A stretch of DNA of 37,425 bases from Bacteroidota bacterium. GTDB taxonomy: Bacteria; Bacteroidota; Bacteroidia; NS11-12g; UBA955. The notes below the pieces were generated by a model, which saw only the letters and a program-made list of their open reading frames with translations, had not been told where the DNA came from and did no database searches. A program made the position numbers and the translations under genes. Below are positions 15,011-22,810 of the stretch, one piece after another. The stretch covers positions 1-37,425 of the forward strand of contig CANMBF010000026.1 of the NCBI GenBank assembly GCA_947496065.1, read 5' to 3'. Every line of letters begins with the position of its first letter. The first letter of the stretch is position 1.

Positions 15011-17041
15011 ATGAAGCAAGAATTAATAGTCGATTTCACTTTCATTGGCATGGGAGCAAGCAATTGTTTAATTCTTAAATCATTGATTGAGCATGGACAG
15101 TTAAAGCATAAAAATATTGCAATAATTGAATCAGATTCTAAAACTACCAACGATAAAACCTATTGCTTTTGGGCTACCCCCGATGAATCGATAATCGGTG
15201 AATTAAAGCCACTGATTTCTCACCAATACCAAGCCATTGAAATTAATCAATTGCCAAAGCAGAACATAATAAAGCAACCGTATTTTTATATTAAAAGTAT
15301 CGACCTTTACAACTATGCTGCTGAGTTAATTTTAAAATCCCAAATTCCCATTTTTAGAAATGAAGTAAAGGATTTAAAATATAAGGATGGTATTGCCTCT
15401 ATTATTACTAGCGAAAGTATTATTTTTTCACACTATGTTTTCGATAGTAGGCCTCCTTCCTTTTCTGATTTAAAAAAGAATGATTTATATTTAAATCAAT
15501 CCTTTTATGGTCTTCATGTAAAATGTGAGAAGGCTGTGTTTAATGAGGAAACATTTCAGATGATGAATTTTAATGTAGATCAGAATGAATTCACGCAATT
15601 CAATTACATACTGCCGTTTTCACCATACGAAGCTTTGATTGAACTGACCCGTTTTGGCACAAAGAAAATTGATAATGCCTACGCCAAATCAATTTTAACG
15701 GATAAAATATTAAATGATTTCGGTCCATTCGAGATTTTAGACGAAGAAACAGGATGCATTCCAATGACAACCTATTTAACAGAAGCTAACGAACACCCTA
15801 CTATTTTGAACACGGGTGCGCGAGCAAACCTTATTAAACCCAGTACCGGTTATGGATTTAAAAATATGTTTGAATTTTCAAAAATCGTAACGCATCGCTT
15901 GGCATCGGGTGATTTGAATAATTTTAATCAAATCGCGCTTCCAAGCAAAAACAGATTTAAATTTTATGATTATTTATTGCTTTTTATTTTAATTAAATGG
16001 CCATATCTTGGTAAGTCAATCTTTTCAACCTTGTTCAAAAAGCAAAACATAAAAACCGTCTTCGCATTTTTAGATGAAAAAACCAGCCTTTTGCAAGAAA
16101 TGAAAATTTTTGCAAAGTTGCCTTTCAAACCTTTTCTCTGTGCTGCCTTTATATATTTTTGGAAACACATTCAAAAACGCTATTTTTATGCAACTTTACT
16201 CGTATTGGTTTATTGTCTGCTTCATTTTTTTAGTGCATCTCTTGCAAAATATTTTGGCAACTTTGCAGTGATTATAGGTTTGCTATTGGTTGGTATTCCG
16301 CATGGTGCTGTTGATCAATATTTGCAAGGCGCTAAGGACAAAAAACAACACACTCTATTTATTTTAAAATACCTTGTTTTAATAGGGTTATTTTACTTGT
16401 TATGGCAATTTCTTCCTTTGCTTTCCTTTGTTTTTTTTATTTTGTATTCAGCTTTTCATTTTGGGGAATCAGAGTTAGAAGATGCCAATGTAAGTCTAGA
16501 TTCAATACGTAATAAATTTAATGCATTTCTTTTGGGTTTATCGATATTAGTATTGATAGTTTTTACCCATCTAACAGAATCGCAAATGATTATTTTAAAA
16601 ATGACACAAATCCAAATTTTTAGGTTCGGTGCCTCCTCTCAGTACATTGGAATCACTGTGTCATTAACAACGCTATTGTTTGTGATGTTTCGGTACAATA
16701 TGCTAAGTAAAAATAAGGCCATTGGAATAATAACTTTGTTGTTTTTAGGGGTTTTAACACCTTTAGAATTTGCTTTTGCATTGTATTTTATTGGTCAACA
16801 TAGTTTTAATGCTTGGCAGCATATTAAAACTCGTTTAACAATAGGGTCATTTGCCTTATACAAAAAGGCTTTGCCATATACCATTGGTGCATTTGTGATT
16901 TTCTTATTTATGCTAATCTATAGCAATGAACTATTAAGTTTAAACAAGAATTATTTGGCACATTTCTTTATTTTCCTGGCTTGTATTAGCTGCCCGCATT
17001 TTATTTTTATGCACTTGTTTTATAAAAATAAGAATGTTTAG
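15011..17041 (+). CDS. Fused lycopene beta-cyclase (CrtY) - beta-carotene 15,15'-dioxygenase (Brp/Blh)
   Basis: 676 aa, two full-length enzymes in one frame. Residues 1 to ~383 are a CrtY-type cyclase: an N-terminal Rossmann segment FIGMGASN (11-18, with Asn where the third Gly of GxGxxG is usual), KTYCFW (49-54), LPFSPYEALIELTRF, and TGARANLIKPSTGYGF (268-283). Residues ~390-676 are a membrane-embedded Blh domain with conserved histidines: GIPHGAVDQ (His431), SAFHFGES (His483), FIGQHSFNAWQH (His597, His604) and CPHFIFMH (His663, His668). The protein should close the rings of lycopene and cleave beta-carotene to two retinals, feeding the rhodopsin upstream. crtE, crtB and crtI are not in the window. 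No frameshift or internal stop marks the junction. Confidence 0.93.
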   Translation: MKQELIVDFTFIGMGASNCLILKSLIEHGQLKHKNIAIIESDSKTTNDKTYCFWATPDESIIGELKPLISHQYQAIEINQLPKQNIIKQPYFYIKSIDLYNYAAELILKSQIPIFRNEVKDLKYKDGIASIITSESIIFSHYVFDSRPPSFSDLKKNDLYLNQSFYGLHVKCEKAVFNEETFQMMNFNVDQNEFTQFNYILPFSPYEALIELTRFGTKKIDNAYAKSILTDKILNDFGPFEILDEETGCIPMTTYLTEANEHPTILNTGARANLIKPSTGYGFKNMFEFSKIVTHRLASGDLNNFNQIALPSKNRFKFYDYLLLFILIKWPYLGKSIFSTLFKKQNIKTVFAFLDEKTSLLQEMKIFAKLPFKPFLCAAFIYFWKHIQKRYFYATLLVLVYCLLHFFSASLAKYFGNFAVIIGLLLVGIPHGAVDQYLQGAKDKKQHTLFILKYLVLIGLFYLLWQFLPLLSFVFFILYSAFHFGESELEDANVSLDSIRNKFNAFLLGLSILVLIVFTHLTESQMIILKMTQIQIFRFGASSQYIGITVSLTTLLFVMFRYNMLSKNKAIGIITLLFLGVLTPLEFAFALYFIGQHSFNAWQHIKTRLTIGSFALYKKALPYTIGAFVIFLFMLIYSNELLSLNKNYLAHFFIFLACISCPHFIFMHLFYKNKNV

Positions 17042-17571
17042 TTAAGGAAAAAGTCAATTCCTTATCATACTGAAATCAGATTGCTTTGAAGTTTTTAGCG
17101 TTCAATTGCAGTATGACTGATTTTGACACATAACCTCCAATTGATGGTGTCTTAATTTCTGTATTTAAAATATTGCCGTCCGCTTCCGCACGAGCATTAC
17201 AGTTTTCATCTCTAGATTAACTTAAATAGAGCTAAATTGCTTTCGATTATTTTTTCAATACCACCCTGCAAAGTATCATCTTATTCAAGAATTCTATTTT
17301 AAAAGAATATGAATCAATGAATTTGCAAAAATCATTGATTTTTTAATTTCAATTTGTATGAATTATTTTTCTAACTTAGAATTAATGCGAATGGTTATTT
17401 AAAGTGCAAATTCCCGAATATAGAAATTGCATTATTGTAATATTTGCAAAATTCACTATTGTCCTAATTAAATTCAGTTATTTTATTTGTTACTAATTGT
17501 TTAATCTTGTTTAACCATTGTCAAAGGATTAGAATATCGGACAATACATTAAAACAACAATAGCCACTATT
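17042..17571. other. 530-bp spacer between the retinal gene and the ole-like operon
   Basis: No intact gene. A weak stem TAAGGAA/TTCCTTA (17043-17064) follows the fusion gene but lacks a T run. On the minus strand 17076-17216 is open for 46 codons without a start, and coding-like residues continue in another frame up to about 17290; this may be the remains of a decayed gene. 17300-17571 is AT-rich and presumably holds the operon promoter, but I see no TAnnTTTG box. Confidence 0.4.
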
Positions 17572-18447
17572 ATGAATAATGAATTAGCTGAAAGATTAAT
17601 TAAAATCAGTATTGATAATCCCCTTCTTCCAGAGACCTTTATTCCATGGGAAGAAACATTGGGTTTAAACGATGTTTATTTGCCACCTTACCTGGTTTCG
17701 CTATACGATACGCCATTTTTTGAAACCCTAACGCCAATTCAAAAAACTGAGCTTGCTAAAAGAGAAACGTGTCAGGTGATGTATGCCTATGCGTGGAGCG
17801 AAACATTGTTTTGTCAATTTATTACCCGCAGATTACTTACCATTGATCCAGCTGGTTGGGAACATAAATTTTTATTGAGAGAACTCATTGAAGAATGTAG
17901 GCATCAAGAGATGTTTACAAGGGCCATAGAGAAATTAAATGTGAAGGCCATTACGCCGGGATTCTGGCACCGTTTTTTCGGAAATTTTACAGTTAAGTTA
18001 ATGCCACACGATGCCGTTTTTATGTCGTGTTTAGCGGTAGAATTAATGGCCGAAATTTATGCAGCGCATTATAGAAAGGCCGATAATGTTTATATTGTTC
18101 TTAAAAAAGTGTCGCAATTGCATCATATTGAAGAAGCAAGACATATTTTATTTACCGAAGAGTTGCTAAAAGACTACACCATGAAGGCAGGTTTTATTAA
18201 GCGAACATGGTATAGTACACTTGTTATGCTCAATATTTATTTTATGAGAACAATGTATGTGAAAAAAGAAATTTTCAGCGCTATAGGAATATCTGACCCT
18301 AAGGTTTATAAAATGGCACAAAAAAATTTCAAGAAAAATTTTGGAATCCATTGTTTAGGAAAGTCCGTTGAATTTGTTCAAGGATTTAATGGTTTTAATT
18401 TTATTACCCGTCCAATGTGGCGATTATTTTTAAATGCCAATGTTTAA
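17572..18447 (+). CDS. AurF-like diiron oxygenase
   Basis: 291 aa, soluble, helical. The ligand pattern of the AurF (p-aminobenzoate N-oxygenase) family is complete: Glu77 in AWSETLF, Glu108 and His111 in EECRH, Glu157 or Glu161 in VELMAEIYAAH, and His184, Glu188 and His191 in HHIEEARH. The family uses O2 at a diiron centre, mainly to oxidise arylamines, but many members have unknown substrates, including in lipid pathways. It is the first gene of a four-gene operon and overlaps the KAS III gene by 14 bp. It most likely oxidises an acyl or amine intermediate of that pathway; this is an inference. The ATG at 17572 follows a long AT-rich leader. Confidence 0.88.
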   Translation: MNNELAERLIKISIDNPLLPETFIPWEETLGLNDVYLPPYLVSLYDTPFFETLTPIQKTELAKRETCQVMYAYAWSETLFCQFITRRLLTIDPAGWEHKFLLRELIEECRHQEMFTRAIEKLNVKAITPGFWHRFFGNFTVKLMPHDAVFMSCLAVELMAEIYAAHYRKADNVYIVLKKVSQLHHIEEARHILFTEELLKDYTMKAGFIKRTWYSTLVMLNIYFMRTMYVKKEIFSAIGISDPKVYKMAQKNFKKNFGIHCLGKSVEFVQGFNGFNFITRPMWRLFLNANV

Positions 18448-19435
18448 TATTCATATTACTGCCATCAATACTTATTTGCCTAAGAAAAGGGTATCTACAG
18501 AAGAAATAAGTAAAAAAATTAATGCGCCAGATACGCTAATTACCGAGAACGCCCTTATTCGTTTGTTTGGGGTAAAGTATCGGCACATAGCAGCAAACGA
18601 TGAACAGGTTTCTGACATGGCAGTTGCAGCTGCTTTGCCAATTGTCGAAAAAGCAGGAAGAGAGACAATAGATTTAATGATTTTTGCTGCGGCTTCTTCA
18701 GATCTTATTGAACCGGCTACAGCTAATATTATTCAACAAAAACTCAATTTGACATGCCCGGTTTTCGATGTGAAGAATGCCTGCAACAGTGTTATTACAG
18801 CGCTCGATATTGCAAAACAATACATTGGCAATGGAACGTATAAAAAAGTACTAATTGTAAATGGAGAAAAACTAAGTGACTCGGTACAATATAACTTTTT
18901 GAATAAAGAGGAACTTGGCGAGCATTTGGCTGCCTATAGTTTTGGTGATGCTGGAGCCGCACTGCTTGTAGAACCTTGTCCAGCGGATAAGGGAATTATG
19001 TTTCAGAAAATATACAGTCGCGGGGAATATTGGAAATTGTGTACAATTAAAGGTGGCGGAAGTATGCATCCTCACGATGCTTCTAAACTTTATTTTACAG
19101 GTTTTACAAGTGAATTAAAAGATGCTTTTATGAAAGAATTTCAAAGAGAATTAGTACTAAGTAAAGATTTTATTGATATTATTTTTCCGCGCATCAAATG
19201 GGTCTTTACACATCAAGTATCCCTGTCTTCGTTCGAAGCCATTGCAAAAACGGCAGGCATAAGTACGGATAAATTTATTAGCGTGGTTGAAGAGTATGGC
19301 AATTGTGCTGCCGCCTCAATACCTCTCGCAATTCAAAAGGCTATTAATAATCATCAGCTAAAATCTGGTGATGATATTCTAATCATTGGACTTGGGTCGG
19401 GCTTAGCGTTAAGCATTACTTATATGGTTTGGTAG
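18434..19435 (+). CDS. KAS III / OleA-like thiolase-fold condensing enzyme
   Basis: 333 aa. The catalytic triad is visible: Cys117 in FDVKNACNS, His260 in WVFTHQVS and Asn290 in EYGNCAAASIP. The C-terminal GDDILIIGLGSGLALS is also typical of the FabH/OleA superfamily. The NAC context around the cysteine is closer to OleA-type acyl-acyl condensing enzymes than to housekeeping FabH (usually SAACSG). In OleA the reaction is head-to-head Claisen condensation of two fatty acyl-CoAs. The first ATG (18434) overlaps the oxygenase gene; Met3 at 18440 is an alternative start. One base separates its stop from the ligase ATG, so expression is coupled. The FabH-like versus OleA-like choice is moderately supported by the neighbours. 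Confidence 0.88.
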   Translation: MPMFNIHITAINTYLPKKRVSTEEISKKINAPDTLITENALIRLFGVKYRHIAANDEQVSDMAVAAALPIVEKAGRETIDLMIFAAASSDLIEPATANIIQQKLNLTCPVFDVKNACNSVITALDIAKQYIGNGTYKKVLIVNGEKLSDSVQYNFLNKEELGEHLAAYSFGDAGAALLVEPCPADKGIMFQKIYSRGEYWKLCTIKGGGSMHPHDASKLYFTGFTSELKDAFMKEFQRELVLSKDFIDIIFPRIKWVFTHQVSLSSFEAIAKTAGISTDKFISVVEEYGNCAAASIPLAIQKAINNHQLKSGDDILIIGLGSGLALSITYMVW

Positions 19436-19436
19436 T

Positions 19437-20972
19437 ATGGATAAGGTAATACTTTATCAATCTACTTTGGTGAATGCCTTGGTTCATTTAAATGAAACCC
19501 ATCCGCATAATTTGATCATTGAAGAAGGTAAAAGAGCATATACTGTTCACGAGCTTTATAATTACGCTTTGCATTTAGCGAAAGGAATGGCTAAAAAAGG
19601 GGTGAGGCAACATTCGCGAATTGTAATAGCAATGCCGCCAAGTTTTCTGTTTTTGGCTTATATAATTGCTTGCACTATGAATGCTGCCACAATTGTTTTA
19701 ATCGACCCGGAAATGGGTAGGGAGAATTATCTTTCAAAATTGAAACAAATCAATCCGCAATTTGCAGTTTTAGATAAACGCTTATTACTTTTTCAAGAGC
19801 ATCCCATTATTAAATTTTTGGCACTTAAGTTTAAAGGAAACATTCCTAGTTTTCCTCATATAAAAGGGTTGACCTATTTTACAGATAATACCTATTGGCC
19901 GATTTTGAAAACATACCATTCTGCTCTTAAGTTAAATGAATTTGGAAAAAAAATTGAGGTAGAATGGCTAGTTGTAGATGAAAAAAACGATGCATTTATC
20001 GTCTATACAAGTGGCACATTGACGATACCCAAAGGGGTTGTGCATAGTTACGAAAGTTTCAACGCATCGATTAATGACCTTAGCAAAGTATTTGATTTTA
20101 ATGGTTTGAGGATAGGGGCAAGCTTGCCTCATTTTGTTTTTTTAGCCATCGCTTGTCAAGCCACTGCTGTTATAATGCCAAGTTTAAAATCCCATGAAAA
20201 GAAGTTGGCTTTTATTAGAAATAATAAAATTGAAGTTTTATTTGGCCCTCCATCAGATTTTAAGGGGTTAATTGAATACAGTAAACAAAGCAATACTCTC
20301 TTGCCAAGCACACTAAAATATATGCTTTTAGGTTCGGCACCTGTTCTGCCTAATTTTCTGAAACAGTTAATAGAAGTTACCGATTCTAAAACGGCTATAT
20401 TTTGTATTTATGGTATGACCGAACATTTATTTACTGCCTATGTTGATGCCAGAGAAAAAGTCAACCATACCTATCGCCACGATTGGTTAGGTGCTTTCGT
20501 TCAACCAGTAGAATATAAAATTGAAAAGGATGGTGAATTGCTAATTAAAGGACCGCAACTTTTTAAGTATTATCTTCATTTAAATTCGAGAACAGATTTT
20601 CATGCAACAGGTGATTTGGTAAAGGTGCAAGACGGTCAATTATTTTTAACGGGCCGTAAAAAAAATATGTTAATTCGCAGGAATTTTAATATTTATCCTG
20701 AACTTTATGAGCAAACCATTATGAAAATTAAGGGTGTTAATGAAGCAGTAATGGTTGGTATTTATGACGAGGCTTTAAATGATGAAAAAATTATTTTGGT
20801 GGTAGATGCCAACATCGAAAAACAAAAATTAATGCGACTGCTAAACAATGGCGAATTCAGTATTGATAAGGAAGCCTTACCAGATGATATTCTGTTTATG
20901 AGCGTCCCCCATTCAGGACGGCAAAGCAAGGTGAATAGAAATGCGTTAATTGAAAAATTAAAACAAAAATGA
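19437..20972 (+). CDS. Class I AMP-forming ligase, OleC-like
   Basis: 511 aa, ANL superfamily. The motifs run in order: a P-loop-like A3 YTSGTLTIPKG (190-200), A5 IYGMTEH (324-330), A7 TGD (391-393), A8 hinge GRKKNMLIRRNFNIYP (406-421) and the C-terminal catalytic Lys498 in SKVNR. The usual S/T-T-G inside A3 is replaced by T-L-T, losing one glycine. It lies between an OleA-like and an OleD-like gene, the position of OleC, which turns a 2-alkyl-3-hydroxyacid into a beta-lactone. Plain fatty acid-CoA or -ACP ligase activity is the alternative. It overlaps the downstream SDR by 4 bp. Confidence 0.87.
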   Translation: MDKVILYQSTLVNALVHLNETHPHNLIIEEGKRAYTVHELYNYALHLAKGMAKKGVRQHSRIVIAMPPSFLFLAYIIACTMNAATIVLIDPEMGRENYLSKLKQINPQFAVLDKRLLLFQEHPIIKFLALKFKGNIPSFPHIKGLTYFTDNTYWPILKTYHSALKLNEFGKKIEVEWLVVDEKNDAFIVYTSGTLTIPKGVVHSYESFNASINDLSKVFDFNGLRIGASLPHFVFLAIACQATAVIMPSLKSHEKKLAFIRNNKIEVLFGPPSDFKGLIEYSKQSNTLLPSTLKYMLLGSAPVLPNFLKQLIEVTDSKTAIFCIYGMTEHLFTAYVDAREKVNHTYRHDWLGAFVQPVEYKIEKDGELLIKGPQLFKYYLHLNSRTDFHATGDLVKVQDGQLFLTGRKKNMLIRRNFNIYPELYEQTIMKIKGVNEAVMVGIYDEALNDEKIILVVDANIEKQKLMRLLNNGEFSIDKEALPDDILFMSVPHSGRQSKVNRNALIEKLKQK

Positions 20973-21949
20973 AAGTTGTCATTACTGGTGCAACAGGATT
21001 TGTAGGGGCTCACTTGGTGCGTTACTTTTCAGAAATGGGATTTGAAGTTATTGCTCTTGGCAGAAGTTTAAAGCCGCCAAAAAATTTATTAAAATTTGCA
21101 AGTTACAAGTCATTTGATTTTGAAGATGAAATTAATACTGAAAAAATCGAAGCTGATGTTTGTATTCATGCGGCTGCTTTAACTGATACCCGATGTTCAT
21201 TCAATAAAATGATGGCAATAAATGTTCGGGGGACAGAGAAATTATTGTCCATCGTAAATTGTAAGCAATTTATTTACATTTCTTCTTCGTCTGTATATCA
21301 ATCTGGTTTTGATCAAACAGAAGCTATGGCGAATGCAATTGATAAAGCCCATTTATCGAATTATGGAAAAAGCAAACTTTTAACTGAACAGTTATTAACC
21401 AATAATTTTGAAAAGGGACTAACTAGCTTTCAAACGTTGGTAATTTTTCGACCAAGGGCCATCTATGGAAAGGGCGATCGCACATTACTCCCTAAATTAT
21501 TGAGATTGGTAAAAAACAATCGGTTGTTTTGGCCTGGCAAAAAATATGTGCCATCCACTATGACCCATATCGATAACCTTTGTTACGCCTGTGGTTTGTC
21601 CATTGATAGATTAAAAACAGATTGCCATGTTTTTAATTTAGGAGATAATCAAGTTTATAATTTATTTGAAGTTGTAAAAAGTTTAAATGAAAATATAAAA
21701 CGAAAAAAATTAAAATCTGTTATGCTTCCTGCCGGTTTTTTATTGCCTGTTTTGAAATTTATTTATGGAAACAACAGTCGATATTTTGAATTGATGCAAT
21801 TAAATGCGCCACTTACATTGGATTTATCATACCTAAGGCGTGTCTTAAACTATGATACTGAACGAACCTTTTCTGCAAGTGAAATTGGGGACTGGTACCA
21901 TGACACTAAAGTGGAAAATACAAATCCACTGAATTGGCCTTGGATTTAG
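20969..21949 (+). CDS. NAD(P)-dependent epimerase/dehydratase-type SDR, OleD-like
   Basis: 326 aa extended short-chain dehydrogenase. The nucleotide-binding TGATGFVG is at 6-13, the catalytic Tyr132 and Lys136 are in YGKSK, and a serine cluster SSSS lies at 105-108. RPRAIYGKGDRTLLPKLL matches the 3-beta-HSD/OleD-like 'RPxxIYGxGD' block. OleD reduces the 2-alkyl-3-ketoacid made by OleA to the hydroxyacid used by OleC, which fits this gene order. It is the last gene of the operon and is followed by a strong terminator. General sugar-nucleotide epimerase activity is less likely given the neighbours. Confidence 0.88.
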   Translation: MKVVITGATGFVGAHLVRYFSEMGFEVIALGRSLKPPKNLLKFASYKSFDFEDEINTEKIEADVCIHAAALTDTRCSFNKMMAINVRGTEKLLSIVNCKQFIYISSSSVYQSGFDQTEAMANAIDKAHLSNYGKSKLLTEQLLTNNFEKGLTSFQTLVIFRPRAIYGKGDRTLLPKLLRLVKNNRLFWPGKKYVPSTMTHIDNLCYACGLSIDRLKTDCHVFNLGDNQVYNLFEVVKSLNENIKRKKLKSVMLPAGFLLPVLKFIYGNNSRYFELMQLNAPLTLDLSYLRRVLNYDTERTFSASEIGDWYHDTKVENTNPLNWPWI

Positions 21950-21977
21950 GTATTTATTATTTTAGTTTTGATAAACA

Positions 21978-22012
21978 AAAGCCAAGCACTTTTTATAAGT
22001 GCTTGGCTTTTT
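21978..22012. terminator. Strong, possibly bidirectional terminator
   Basis: A 14-bp perfect stem AAAGCCAAGCACTT / AAGTGCTTGGCTTT with a 5-nt loop. It has T on the plus side and AACAAAA before the stem (TTTTGTT on the minus side). It closes the ole-like operon and could also stop minus-strand transcription from the T9SS fragment. Confidence 0.9.
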
Positions 22013-22033
22013 CGAATTTTAATTAAATAATAC

Positions 22034-22312
22034 TTATTCTTTTAGCAATTTGGCGTAGTAAATTTGATCACCTTGCGCAATGCGAACAAAATAGATGCCG
22101 TTGGTATAAGCACTCAAATCGATCATCGCTTGGCCATTGATGTCCGCCATTTTAATAACCTGACCCATGCTGTTTAAGATAGTCAACTTAGTTGACGAGT
22201 TGTTTTTTAATTGCAACTTGAATACACCATGACTCGGATTTGGATAAATCACAAATGCATCGTTTGTAATTGGCTTAAAGTTTAAGCATACGATAGATGG
22301 GCTTATTCTCAA
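22034..22312 (-). pseudogene. Orphan T9SS type A C-terminal sorting domain (gene remnant)
   Basis: 92 codons, of which about 75 form a complete type IX secretion C-terminal domain: FVIYPNPSHGVFKL, LTILNSMGQVI, IDLSAYTNGIYFVRI and a final YYAKLLKE. Such tails normally follow a large secreted cargo. Here the open frame begins only 14 codons before the domain, with TTG as its sole start candidate and a TAA three codons further upstream. No signal peptide or cargo is present. It is therefore most likely the 3' end of a deleted or decayed secreted-protein gene. Confidence 0.7.
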
Positions 22313-22810
22313 ACTAAGTTACCTAATTAAACTTTATACAGTGAGGTTATTATATATCAAAAATCTAAATTTGACTAAAATGTGATGAATACTTATTCAA
22401 AAGTATAAAAGTGAGTTAGCAAAAATTAGTACTTTCAAACCAATTTTTTATTTATTTCTTTCAACTTATTCTTCTCTATGTTAATCAATTGTATAGAGTA
22501 TATATTTGATAATATATTATTCTTAATATATTATAAATAAATGGGTTATAAATTTTATTTAATTTTATTTGTGTAAGATATTGCAAAAAAATAAACCGTC
22601 GTTTTAAAATTATTCAGCAAAAAATTTTGTAGTATATTACACTCATTTTCATGCTACTACAAAATTAATAACAAACAATGTTAGTCAAAATTATTTAAAA
22701 TAAAATACTGTCAATCAGATGTTAAAACTTTGAAAACATCCATTTTCATTTTTTTTAAGGTTAAAAAAGTAAAAAAAAAATATTAAATCTGCCGTTCAAT
22801 TAAAATAAAT
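22313..22810. other. 498-bp AT-rich spacer before the subtilase
   Basis: No ORF of note. The one clear structure is a 12-bp inverted repeat AATTTTGTAGTA / TACTACAAAATT at 22623-22634 and 22655-22666, separated by 20 nt. It could be an operator or cruciform about 145 bp before the protease ATG. No TAnnTTTG promoter box found. Confidence 0.5.

Noticed and set aside
17043-17064. Terminator after the crtY-blh fusion
   Set aside because: A 7-bp AT-rich stem without a T run; too weak to call.
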